Assembly (NCBI RefSeq): GCF_010993705.1
Contig: NZ_WOFO01000007.1
Coordinates: forward strand, 225,722 to 289,721
Length of the DNA: 64,000 bases
Source: Cyclobacterium sp. SYSU L10401
Lineage (GTDB): Bacteria > Bacteroidota > Bacteroidia > Cytophagales > Cyclobacteriaceae
Direction of reading: 5' to 3'
Both the position numbers and the translations under genes were made by a program. Of the stretch, positions 36,201-44,207 are shown one piece after another. A model generated the notes under the pieces. It searched no databases and was not told the origin of the DNA. It worked only from the letters and a program-made list of their open reading frames with translations. The first letter of the stretch is position 1, and each line of letters begins with the position of its first letter.

Positions 36201-36633
36201 CGATGCCCAGGGCAGTCACCACCACTTCAGACATAGCAGCCATGGACTCCTGCAGACTGATATCGATGTTGGTGCGGTTTCCTACGGTTACTTCCTGGTT
36301 CTCAAAACCTACATAGGAGAATACCAAAACAGCTTCCGGACCGGCCACATCAATGGTATAGGCACCGTCAATATCGGTAACAGTTCCGTTGTTGGTTCCC
36401 TTTTCTAATACTGTAACTCCGGGAAGACCCGTTCCGTCTTCCTGAGAAGTCACCTTACCCCTAACGGTCACAGCAATCGCCTCCTCTATAGGGTTAGCGT
36501 TTGCCAACGTGTTACCTGCAGCGGTAACCGGCAAATTATTTGAACCTGCCAGCAGCGTACCACTGGAAATTAGGCCAAACGATAAAAGTGGAACCATCCA
36601 CTTCAACATTTTTTTTGTACGGCGTTTTTTCAT
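33217..36633 (-). CDS. SusC/RagA-like TonB-linked outer membrane transporter
   Basis: A 1138-residue TonB-dependent importer. After the signal peptide comes a carboxypeptidase-regulatory-like beta domain (VRGKVTSQEDGTGLPGVTV ... YVGFENQEV), the TonB-box-containing segment SEVVVTALGIERD, the plug (VLSSLAGRMPGV to LKGPSAAALYGTRAGNGVVLI) and a beta-barrel ending FKLNFNL. There is no STN (secretin/TonB N-terminal) signalling domain, although about 45 unassigned residues lie between the signal peptide and the regulatory-like domain. Partner SusD follows 19 bp later. The only upstream relative of signalling is the FecR-like stub at 36752. Confidence 0.95.
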   Translation of the reverse strand: MKKRRTKKMLKWMVPLLSFGLISSGTLLAGSNNLPVTAAGNTLANANPIEEAIAVTVRGKVTSQEDGTGLPGVTVLEKGTNNGTVTDIDGAYTIDVAGPEAVLVFSYVGFENQEVTVGNRTNIDISLQESMAAMSEVVVTALGIERDQRSLGYDVSSVEAEDLTQVTQENVLSSLAGRMPGVTINQTSGPGSSMSMVIRGATSLTTDNQPLFVVDGVPMSNSLNNISQNGDGNQVDYGNAISDINPDDIANISVLKGPSAAALYGTRAGNGVVLITTKSGSKRKTMGVSFSTSNVFERPTRLLDFHYRYANGNREGVFNDGSAYWGGPQLDAGNTAIQWNSPVDENGNRIPTELRSYPNAMKDFMQTGVTSTNNLAVSGGSDDATYRVSYSNMLHKGMIPNSDLFRNNFSTSVNYNITEKLTFSSNFNYSNSMSNDRPSTGDRNANPLEAIYSSSYINFEEMRDFWEEGQEGVQQVRTPRGDNPYFIAYGIQNGFRRDRIFGNTSLDYKFNDNFNITARYSLDRSSENRETKIPFSYSRMARGGYYTSDLLTQESNADILASYKKDFGSLDFNASAGGNIMTRFGSSSSIGVGGNRNNGLVVPGIYNPQNIPADNRSVGGNYFKRSIYSIYGLASFGYADQLYLDLTARNDWSSTLPAENRSYFYPSASLSWLANYTFNLPENIDMLKGRIGWAQVGNDTDPYRLVQNLSTGLYNNINTAAMPSGLLNPELKPEQATSIEAGIDLNMFQNRLRFTGTYYTIDNRNQIFAVNLPRSSGFSSRLINAGLIQSKGWEITVGGTPISRNGWNWDINLNWSRNRTSVLELSDNLDRVILWGENGGGAVTYLGQQIGDLYSRGFAQVEDPNSEYYKWPILTSTGSWQALSNDQDLRKVGNFNPDFIMGGQTSLSYKRFVLNASFDWRSGGEFMSFTYRYGESDWKSQRQLDNLIPGGLYSDAELVELLKSDPDKYIIPQPGNFPRVGGHTDETGGFPVDENGNDGAFVPGVIQTAGQDTPDNYADDVYEEHLGGPETNIYPITNTYAWSFNEQITFDASFIKLRELSLGYKIPDFGAFSNATFAIYTRNIMLWTKADIGIDPERAFWASGSNQGNTSSQFRQGIERQNVMPWSAPVGFKLNFNL

Positions 36634-36751
36634 AATTCATTCAATTGATTTGCAGTTTTAATTTAGCTTTCATTTAATTTTTTTGGAATTTCTCATCCAA
36701 ACCCGGTCTCCTCCAATTAGAGACTCAGCGCTTATCATTCGTTTTTGGTCT

Positions 36752-36979
36752 TTATTCATTGTTTTTATTCGATGGAATAGTGGTTTTCAACACTTTTTTA
36801 CGCTTGTTTTCCTTTTCATATTGCCTCATTATCTCGTCAAAATATTGCTTCATGCGCTCTTCCAATTGGGCCTTCACTTCCTGATCTTCCAAGCCCTGCA
36901 ACAACTCCTCAAATTCCTCCCGGGAAATCTTATTATTTACAAGCCGCTGAAACAGAGCTTCTGGTTTTGTCTTTTTCAT
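36752..36979 (-). CDS. FecR-like N-terminal stub (anti-sigma fragment)
   Basis: A 75-residue protein from ATG 36979. The helical, charged sequence with KISREEFEELLQGLEDQEV resembles the cytoplasmic N-terminal anti-sigma region of Bacteroidota FecR proteins, which are normally about 300-400 residues with a membrane helix and periplasmic domain. Here the frame stops after KTTIPSNKNNE with no helix, and reading through the stop does not restore one. An in-frame GTG or ATG further upstream (37066) adds 29 residues of doubtful value. No ECF sigma gene is adjacent. It lies 118 bp before the SusC-like gene on the same strand. It could be a decayed remnant or a functional sigma-binding peptide. Confidence 0.55.
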   Translation of the reverse strand: MKKTKPEALFQRLVNNKISREEFEELLQGLEDQEVKAQLEERMKQYFDEIMRQYEKENKRKKVLKTTIPSNKNNE

Positions 36980-37066
36980 GTGTTTGCCCTCCAACGTATA
37001 TACCCCGGCATACCAAAAAAGACTATCTATCCGATTTATATTTGTGATGAAATAATTGTTAACCAA

Positions 37067-37305
37067 CTTAACAATTCATTAAATGGCCCGATTAGGCCAA
37101 ATGCTGTATTTAAAGATATAGACAATAACCAGTAACTGTTTGCCTTTTCCCTGAGGCCCAAAATGTCGCTGACAAAGGCTTAAACATGCATCTTTCAGGT
37201 ATAAAGGGGCTACCCTCTTAGAGGAAAATTTAAAAAAAAACCCGTGACCGTCCTTACAGGCTATAAAAAAGATTTCGTTACCCATAAAAAAATACTAATC
37301 CCTTT
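37067..37305. other. 239-bp gap, possible ECF-type promoter region
   Basis: Between the FecR-like stub and the divergent phosphatase. It holds a palindrome CCTCTTAGAGG (37214-37224) next to GGGTAGCCCC on the minus strand, a pattern that resembles GGGTA-type ECF promoters in front of fecR genes of this phylum. No convincing open frame was seen. Confidence 0.3.
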
Positions 37306-39084
37306 ATGAAAAAAATACCTAATCTGATCCTTTTCTTGAGTATAATACTTATTTCATGCGGACAGAGCGAAAACAGTCTTAAAGATTTACCGTCCGTTTC
37401 AGCGGCGATGGATGACATTGTTTCCCGATTATACACTGATTGGGATAAACCTACATTAGATACAATTTCCCATGATTTTATTGAGGAATACCTCAGCGAA
37501 GTCGAAAAAGAGGTGCTGGCCAGCCAGTATTGGAAAATGGAGGTCAATGTTCCCGTCACCGTTTCGTTAATGCGCGACAAAGCACAAGAAAAGATCCCCT
37601 ATTGGCTGGAGCCCTCCGGATTTAAAAGAACGGACCTGGAAGTTAAAAACAGCATTTATACCTATGAAATCTGGCAAAAAAATTTCGATGCCGGGGAAAT
37701 AAATTTGGGCATCAATGGCTTCGGCAAACACCGCCCTGTTTATTTTTTAGGATTGGCTCCCCAAAACCCGGATGAGGATTTGGAAATCACTCCCATTTAT
37801 CCGGAAAACCAACACATAGAAACATTTGAAACCGGGGCATTTACTTATCATGATTGGGATGGTCTTACCCTCACAGAGGTGCCCCAGGCAGTCAAAGGAC
37901 AGCAATTGCTGACAACCATTCGGGGAAGAGCCCGGGAAGCACACCTGGTCAATGCCTTCAGGACAACCGATTTTCCAACAGGAAAATCCCCTGACCAGGT
38001 ATTGCTGACCTGGAGCGATGATCCAACCACCACCATGGATATACAATGGAGAACCGACGAAACGGTACCTGAGGGACAAGTTAAATACTGGGAAGAAGGA
38101 TCGACCGATACGTTAACTTCAAACGCTGAAAGGTTTTTAATGGAAGATCGGCTTTTGCAAAATGACCGGTACATGCACCGCTTTACGGCAAAGCTTCAAT
38201 CACTCAAACCTGCAACAGGATATGAATATAGGGTAGGTAGTGATGCCGGAGGCTGGTCTTCCACGGAAACTTTCGCAACAGCACCCAGAGAAAACAAATC
38301 TTTCTCTTTCACCTGGTTTGGGGACATTCACAATTCCGACATATGGGGTGAACTCATCAAAAAATCTGAAAAACAACATCCTGGCGCAGCTTTTTACTTT
38401 TCATCCGGCGACCTGGTAGACACCGGTTTACACAGGGATGATTGGGACAAACTTTTTGCCTATGCAGGAGCGCCTATTGCCAGAAAACCTTTTCTGGCGG
38501 TACCGGGAAATCACGATAGCCAGGATGGCCTGGGAGCATGGATGTACGAAGAAATGTTGAGCCTTCCTTCGGATAGTCCCCATCAGGAAATGGCAGGAAG
38601 AACCTATGCTTTTAATTACCAAAATGCGCTTTTCCTAATGATTGATGCCACGCTTCCATTGGATGAGCAAACCGCATGGATAGAAGAAAAACTAAGTGAA
38701 ACGACCGCAGCCTGGAAATTTGCAGTCCTCCATTTTCCTCCCTATAACGGGGTGGAACCTTACCCTGATATTCAGGAAAAATGGGGTCCACTTTTTGACG
38801 AATACCATGTAGATATGGTTCTTGGAGGCCATTTTCACTATTACATGCGCTCCAAACCTATACATAACGGTGAAGTCAAAAACTCTCCTGAGGAGGGAAC
38901 CATCTATTGGATTTCTATAGGAACCACAGGAAAAAATAAAGACATAGAACGTGAACCCTATGCGGAAGTTCAGTTTCCTGGAGAACACCTGTACCAATAC
39001 GTTACCATTGACGGGGACAAGCTGAATGCAGTAACCATAGACCTGGAGGGTAAAACAGTGGATCAATTTACCATCAACAAGTAG
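37306..39084 (+). CDS. lipoprotein purple-acid-phosphatase-like enzyme
   Basis: A 592-residue exported metallophosphoesterase. Lipoprotein signal (MKKIPNLILF ... LISC, C18), then an N-terminal region of about 200 residues with no recognised family, a fibronectin-like domain with QVLLTWSDDPTTTMDIQWR and YEYRVGSD, and the catalytic domain: FTWFGDIHNSD, YFSSGDLVDTG, AVPGNHDSQDG, AVLHFPPYNG and LGGHFHYYM. The full set of binuclear metal ligands is present. It is divergent from the SusCD operon and ends at a strong terminator. The N-terminal region distinguishes it from the 443-residue enzyme at 30082. Confidence 0.9.
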   Translation: MKKIPNLILFLSIILISCGQSENSLKDLPSVSAAMDDIVSRLYTDWDKPTLDTISHDFIEEYLSEVEKEVLASQYWKMEVNVPVTVSLMRDKAQEKIPYWLEPSGFKRTDLEVKNSIYTYEIWQKNFDAGEINLGINGFGKHRPVYFLGLAPQNPDEDLEITPIYPENQHIETFETGAFTYHDWDGLTLTEVPQAVKGQQLLTTIRGRAREAHLVNAFRTTDFPTGKSPDQVLLTWSDDPTTTMDIQWRTDETVPEGQVKYWEEGSTDTLTSNAERFLMEDRLLQNDRYMHRFTAKLQSLKPATGYEYRVGSDAGGWSSTETFATAPRENKSFSFTWFGDIHNSDIWGELIKKSEKQHPGAAFYFSSGDLVDTGLHRDDWDKLFAYAGAPIARKPFLAVPGNHDSQDGLGAWMYEEMLSLPSDSPHQEMAGRTYAFNYQNALFLMIDATLPLDEQTAWIEEKLSETTAAWKFAVLHFPPYNGVEPYPDIQEKWGPLFDEYHVDMVLGGHFHYYMRSKPIHNGEVKNSPEEGTIYWISIGTTGKNKDIEREPYAEVQFPGEHLYQYVTIDGDKLNAVTIDLEGKTVDQFTINK

Positions 39085-39432
39085 CCATTTACCTTTGTCT
39101 CTGGCAAAAAAGCCTACCCTGCTGAAAGGCAGTCGGTAGGCTTTTTTTATGAATCATTTTTTTTGACATTACTTGGAAGATCCCCAATATTCCATGTATT
39201 TTTAAACTTACGAAAAGCGATGGATCTTGGTGGGAAAACGGTTGAACAAAGGAACAGGTCATCCGGAACCTGGAATTCGCCACTTCCCCGCCAAATTTAT
39301 ACAGCGGCTGATTTCGCAGTATTTTCAGTTATCGAACTCGGGTCCGGATTTACATCATGACAAAAAATACCGGTTCCCGAAACAAAGGTCAGCCAGGCCA
39401 CCAATCCTTTACAAACAGAAAAACGAACTTGC
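39085..39432. other. 348-bp gap before dnaE
   Basis: Contains the terminator at 39106-39148. The remaining 285 bp have no clear -33/-7 pair. Open frames that run from here into dnaE are out of frame with it and have no family match. Confidence 0.6.
39106..39148 (+). terminator. strong terminator after the phosphatase gene
   Basis: Stem GCCTACC-CTGC with GCAG-(TC)-GGTAGGC around loop TGAAAG, followed by seven T residues and preceded by six A residues, so it could act in both directions. Confidence 0.88.
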
Positions 39433-42400
39433 ATGTACCTCATATTTGACACCGAGACCACGGGTCTACCCAGAAATTACAATGCCCCCATGTCGGATTT
39501 GGAAAACTGGCCCCGTCTGGTCCAATTGGCCTGGCAACTTCACGATGAGAAAGGGGCTTTGCTTTCCCAAAATAATTTCATCGTCAAACCGGATGGTTTT
39601 ACGATTCCCTACAATACGGAGAAAATCCATGGTATATCTACCCAAAGGGCGCTAAAAGAAGGACATGAGCTGAACAAGGTCCTGGAGGAGTTTGAAAAAG
39701 ACTTGCATCGCTGCCAGTTCCTCGTGGGGCACAATATTGGGTTCGATATCAATATTGTAGGTGCAGAATTACTGAGATGCGAGCATGCCATGGTCCCCTT
39801 GGAAAAGAGCACCCTCGATACCAAGGATATTTCTACAAACTTTTGTGCCATTCCTGGTGGCAAAGGCGGGAAGTATAAATGGCCCACACTATTGGAACTG
39901 CATACCAAACTCTTCGGGGAAGGTTTCGGGGATGCCCATGATGCTGCCTATGATGTAGATGCTACAGCCAGGTGTTTTTTCGGACTGATCCAAAAAAAGG
40001 TACAGGCTCCTTCAGAGGGAATTGCTCCTGAGGAAGTGGTTTACGAATCGCCTCAACTGGATGAAGCCAATTTTTCTGCTGCCAAAGATGAAAAGAAAGT
40101 TGCAGCCAGGGAAATACTGCGGGCAGCGGATGGGGCAGATATCTCAGACCTGGCAGATACCGCCTTTAGCCATTTACATGTGCATACTCAGTTCTCCATT
40201 CTTCAGGCCACCTCAGAGATCCCTGCCATGATCCGACGGGCAAAAGAGATGGGCATGCCGGCCCTGGCCATGACTGACCATGGCAACATGATGGGAGCAT
40301 TCAATTTTGTAAAAGAGGCTTTTAATCAGGGAATCAAACCAATCATCGGCTGCGAGTTCAACGTTTGCAGGGACCGGAAAAATAAATCCAACAAAGACGA
40401 TGGATTCCAAACGGTCTTGTTGGCCAAAAATAAAACCGGCTATCATAACCTGGCCAAACTGGCCTCTTATGCGAATATTGAAGGTTTCTATTATTTACCG
40501 AGAATTGACAAGGAATTGCTGGTTCAGTACAAGGCTGACATCATTGCCACCACTGGAGGGCTCTGGGGCGAAATTCCCTATTTGATTTTGAATGTTGGAG
40601 AAACCCAGGCCGAAGAAGCATTTGTCTGGTGGCTGGAGCAATTTGGAGACGATTTTTACATTGAATTAAACAGGCATGGCATACCGGAGGAAGAAAAAGT
40701 CAATGAAGTGCTGCTGCAATGGGCAGAAAAATACAAAGTCAAATACTTTGCGGCCAACAACAGTTACTACAATGCCAAAACCGACGCCAAGGCTCATGAC
40801 ATTTTGCTGTGCGTAAAAGATGGTGAACTGGTCGCAAAACCAAAAAAATACGTTGGAAAAAGAGGTAGGGAATTCAGGTATGGCTTTCCCAACGAGGAAT
40901 TTTATCTCAAAAGTGCTGAGGAAATGAAAAAGCTTTTTGCAGACATTCCCGAAGCTATCAGTTGCACCGGTGAGATCGTTGAGAAGACAGAAGCTTTTAA
41001 ATTGGAGCGGGATGTTTTACTTCCCAAATTTGACATCCCCCAGGAATTCATTGATTCACAGGATGATGTTGACGGCGGCAATAGGGGGGAGAATGCTTAC
41101 CTCAGGCACCTGACCTATGTGGGTGCTGAAAAACGATACGGCAATATCACTGATGAAATCAAGGAAAGGCTTGATTTCGAGCTTGAAACCATTGAGAGAA
41201 CCGGTTATCCGGGTTATTTCCTGATTGTACAGGATTTCACCAGAGCAGCCAGAGATATGGGGGTGTCCGTGGGACCCGGTAGGGGCTCCGCTGCCGGCTC
41301 AGCGGTAGCTTTTTGTGTAGGCATTACCAATGTAGATCCGATTGCCTATGACCTGCTTTTTGAGAGGTTCCTGAACCCGGATAGGGTCTCCCTGCCTGAT
41401 ATTGATATTGATTTTGATGATGAAGGGCGGCAACGTGTCATCGAGTACGTCATACAAAAATACGGTGCTAACCAGGTAGCCCAAATCATCACCTATGGTA
41501 CCATGGCCGCCAAATCTGCCATAAGGGATACCGCCCGGGTATTGAATCTCCCCCTATCCGAAGCAGACAGGCTGGCCAAGTTGGTACCCGATATCAAGTT
41601 AAAAAGCCTCTTTGAACTCGCCAATGACCGGCCAAAGTTGGCAGCGAAACTAAAAAACAACAACGAAAACCTGGACAAAGCCCTGGAACTGATCCGGATA
41701 TCCAAAGGAAATGATGACAATTCCAAAACGGTAAACCAGGCAAAGGTACTGGAAGGATCTGTCCGAAACACCGGTATCCATGCCTGTGGGGTAATCATTA
41801 CCCCGGATGATATTACCAATTTCGTCCCTGTAGCGCTGGCCAAGGATTCAGATATGGTATGTACCCAGTTTGACAACTCCGTGGTAGAAAGTGCGGGACT
41901 GCTTAAAATGGATTTTTTGGGATTGAAAACCCTGACCCTGATAAAGGATGCCGTAAGGATCATTCAGGAGCGTCATGCGATTTTGCTGGATCCCGAAAAC
42001 TTCCCCATAGATGATGAAAAAACCTATGAACTTTTTCAAAGGGGGGAAACTGTAGGCATCTTCCAGTATGAATCTGCAGGCATGCAAAAATACATGCGGG
42101 AATTAAAACCTACTGTTTTTGCCGACCTCATTGCCATGAATGCGCTCTACCGACCTGGACCATTGGAATACATTCCCAGCTTTATCAAAAGAAAGCATGG
42201 AACAGAGGCCATTTCCTACGACCTGGAAGACATGAAAGAGTTTCTGGAAGAAACTTATGGCATTACGGTCTACCAGGAACAAGTAATGTTGCTCTCACAG
42301 AAACTCGCCGGATTTACCAAGGGCGAAGCCGATGTATTGCGAAAGGCAATGGGCAAGAAGCAGAAAGATGTGCTGGATAAAATGAAGCCTAACTTTATAG

Positions 42401-43719
42401 ACCAGGCCGTAGGTAAGGGGCACGATGCCAAAAAACTGGAAAAAATATGGCGGGACTGGGAAGCTTTTGCTTCTTATGCTTTTAACAAATCACATTCTAC
42501 CTGCTATGCCTGGATCGCCTACCAGACAGCCTATCTGAAAGCCCACTATCCGGCAGAGTACATGGCTTCGGTTTTGAGCAATAACATGAATGACATTACC
42601 CAGGTAACCTTTTTCATGGAGGAGTGTAAAAGGATGGGAATAGAGGTATTGGGACCCGATGTCAATGAATCCAAAAGTGACTTTACCGTGAATGTAGAAG
42701 GTCAGGTAAGGTTTGGTATGGCTGCCATCAAAGGTGCTGGAAATGCGGCTGTACATGCCATCATAGAAGAGCGGGAAAAGGGTGGTTTGTACAAAAACAT
42801 CTTTGACTTTACCAAAAGGGTTAACCTGAAAGCTGTTAACAAAAAAACCATGGAGGTATTGGCCATGGCGGGAGGCTTTGACTGTTTCAGTGACTTTCAT
42901 CGCAGACAATACCTGGAAGCTCCTGAAGGAGAAGCAAGCCTGCTTGAAAAAGCTGTAAAATACGCCCAGAAAGTATTGCAGGAAGAAGAAAGTGCCCAGG
43001 TTTCGCTCTTTGGTGGTGGAAATGGAACGGATATTCCAGTTCCTTCCATTGCCCAGCTGGAGCCCTTCAGCCAACTGCAACAATTGAACATTGAAAAAGA
43101 AGTGGTAGGCCTATACATTTCCGGTCATCCACTGGACCAGTTTAAGGTAGAAATCGAAGCCTTCACCAATACCAAATTACCCGAACTTGCAGATCTCTCT
43201 CAATTTAAAACCAAAGGTGAAATCAAATTGGCGGGGGCGGTTACCTCCTTTGCCCACCGGACTACAAAGAATGGCAAACCATTTGGTACCCTTACCCTGG
43301 AGGACTACCATGGAGCGCACACCTTTTTCCTATTTGGGGAGGACTATGTGAAATTTAAGGAGTACTTCATGACCGGTTGGTTTCTATTCCTTTCGGGAAG
43401 TGTCCATCCCAATAAATACAAACCAGGAGAGTATGAATTCAAACTCAATCAAGTAACCTTATTAAATGAGATCCGTGGCAGAATGATAAAAGGCCTCCGG
43501 GTACATATAGACCTGGATGACCTGGGACTTGAACTGATGGAAAAACTGGAGGCCATCACCAAAAAATACAAAGGAGACGCAAAACTTTATATCAATGTCA
43601 TCGATAGCAAGGAAAACATTACCCTTGACCTGATGTCTTCCAAATACCGGATAGACCCATCCAACGATTTGATTCAGGCCCTGGATCAAATCCCTGAAGT
43701 AGCCTATAAAATCATTTAA
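39433..43719 (+). CDS. dnaE: DNA polymerase III alpha subunit fused to DnaQ-type exonuclease
   Basis: Replicative polymerase catalytic subunit of 1428 residues. Unlike E. coli DnaE, residues 1-190 are a DEDDh 3'-5' exonuclease domain (IFDTETTG with D6 and E8, HNIGFDIN, HDAAYDVDATA), so proofreading is probably carried by the same polypeptide. A PHP domain begins about 235 (FSHLHVHTQFS, AMTDHGNMMGAFN), followed by the C-family polymerase core with catalytic PDIDIDF, the GPGRGSAAGS loop and NKSHSTCYA, a helix-hairpin-helix region, and a C-terminal OB fold (IKLAGAVTSFAHRTTKNGKPF). Such fusions are known in Bacteroidota. trxA follows 95 bp downstream. Confidence 0.96.
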   Translation: MYLIFDTETTGLPRNYNAPMSDLENWPRLVQLAWQLHDEKGALLSQNNFIVKPDGFTIPYNTEKIHGISTQRALKEGHELNKVLEEFEKDLHRCQFLVGHNIGFDINIVGAELLRCEHAMVPLEKSTLDTKDISTNFCAIPGGKGGKYKWPTLLELHTKLFGEGFGDAHDAAYDVDATARCFFGLIQKKVQAPSEGIAPEEVVYESPQLDEANFSAAKDEKKVAAREILRAADGADISDLADTAFSHLHVHTQFSILQATSEIPAMIRRAKEMGMPALAMTDHGNMMGAFNFVKEAFNQGIKPIIGCEFNVCRDRKNKSNKDDGFQTVLLAKNKTGYHNLAKLASYANIEGFYYLPRIDKELLVQYKADIIATTGGLWGEIPYLILNVGETQAEEAFVWWLEQFGDDFYIELNRHGIPEEEKVNEVLLQWAEKYKVKYFAANNSYYNAKTDAKAHDILLCVKDGELVAKPKKYVGKRGREFRYGFPNEEFYLKSAEEMKKLFADIPEAISCTGEIVEKTEAFKLERDVLLPKFDIPQEFIDSQDDVDGGNRGENAYLRHLTYVGAEKRYGNITDEIKERLDFELETIERTGYPGYFLIVQDFTRAARDMGVSVGPGRGSAAGSAVAFCVGITNVDPIAYDLLFERFLNPDRVSLPDIDIDFDDEGRQRVIEYVIQKYGANQVAQIITYGTMAAKSAIRDTARVLNLPLSEADRLAKLVPDIKLKSLFELANDRPKLAAKLKNNNENLDKALELIRISKGNDDNSKTVNQAKVLEGSVRNTGIHACGVIITPDDITNFVPVALAKDSDMVCTQFDNSVVESAGLLKMDFLGLKTLTLIKDAVRIIQERHAILLDPENFPIDDEKTYELFQRGETVGIFQYESAGMQKYMRELKPTVFADLIAMNALYRPGPLEYIPSFIKRKHGTEAISYDLEDMKEFLEETYGITVYQEQVMLLSQKLAGFTKGEADVLRKAMGKKQKDVLDKMKPNFIDQAVGKGHDAKKLEKIWRDWEAFASYAFNKSHSTCYAWIAYQTAYLKAHYPAEYMASVLSNNMNDITQVTFFMEECKRMGIEVLGPDVNESKSDFTVNVEGQVRFGMAAIKGAGNAAVHAIIEEREKGGLYKNIFDFTKRVNLKAVNKKTMEVLAMAGGFDCFSDFHRRQYLEAPEGEASLLEKAVKYAQKVLQEEESAQVSLFGGGNGTDIPVPSIAQLEPFSQLQQLNIEKEVVGLYISGHPLDQFKVEIEAFTNTKLPELADLSQFKTKGEIKLAGAVTSFAHRTTKNGKPFGTLTLEDYHGAHTFFLFGEDYVKFKEYFMTGWFLFLSGSVHPNKYKPGEYEFKLNQVTLLNEIRGRMIKGLRVHIDLDDLGLELMEKLEAITKKYKGDAKLYINVIDSKENITLDLMSSKYRIDPSNDLIQALDQIPEVAYKII

Positions 43720-43814
43720 TCATCAGGAAAGAAAAATAATGACAGCATTCCGGAACTTATTGCTTCAGAAACGGATTAGAATATATATTTTCAAAAAACC
43801 ATAATTACAATAAA

Positions 43815-44135
43815 ATGGCTAAAGCAATTGAAATAACAGATACCAACTTTGATGAGATTATCAAGTCAGAACAACCTGTATTGATGGACTTTTGGGCAGA
43901 ATGGTGCGGACCCTGTAAGATGATTGGGCCAATTGTAGAAGAGTTGGCAGCAGATTACGAAGGAAAAGCTACCATTACCAAGCTTGATGTAGATTCCAAT
44001 CCGGATATTGCCTCTAAATTTGGAATCAGAAGCATTCCAACACTGTTGATTTTCAAAGGTGGCAAAGTAGTGGATAAAGTTATTGGAGCAGTACCCAAGT
44101 CAGTACTTGCGGATAAGTTGGAAGCTCAGATTTAA
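43815..44135 (+). CDS. trxA: thioredoxin
   Basis: Cytoplasmic dithiol-disulfide oxidoreductase. The 106 residues carry the active site WCGPC (30-34), the buried Asp in VLMDFWAEW, and the cis-Pro loop RSIPT. Length is standard. It has its own terminator 28 bp after the stop; a promoter match in the 95-bp gap behind dnaE is not clear. Confidence 0.97.
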   Translation: MAKAIEITDTNFDEIIKSEQPVLMDFWAEWCGPCKMIGPIVEELAADYEGKATITKLDVDSNPDIASKFGIRSIPTLLIFKGGKVVDKVIGAVPKSVLADKLEAQI

Positions 44136-44163
44136 AAATTAAAGCATCCTTTAAATATTACAA

Positions 44164-44190
44164 TGGCCCCTCTTCCAAGGGGCCACTTTT
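44164..44190 (+). terminator. terminator of trxA
   Basis: TGGCCCCT (44164-44171) pairs with AGGGGCCA (44178-44185) around a 6-base loop, followed by CTTTTGTTCTTTTCTT. It also lies at the end of the convergent wecE. Confidence 0.8.
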
Positions 44191-44207
44191 GTTCTTTTCT
44201 TATTTTT

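Noticed and set aside
36661..36751. 29-codon frame between the FecR-like stub and susC
   Set aside because: Too short and without features beyond chance; no conserved character.
37079..37285. 68-codon minus-strand frame between the FecR-like stub and the phosphatase, considered as a sigma factor remnant
   Set aside because: Its residues do not resemble ECF sigma regions 2 or 4; probably a chance frame in a regulatory gap.
39227..39655. Open frame of 142 codons overlapping the start of dnaE
   Set aside because: It runs 220 bp into dnaE in another frame and has no family character; dnaE is certain.
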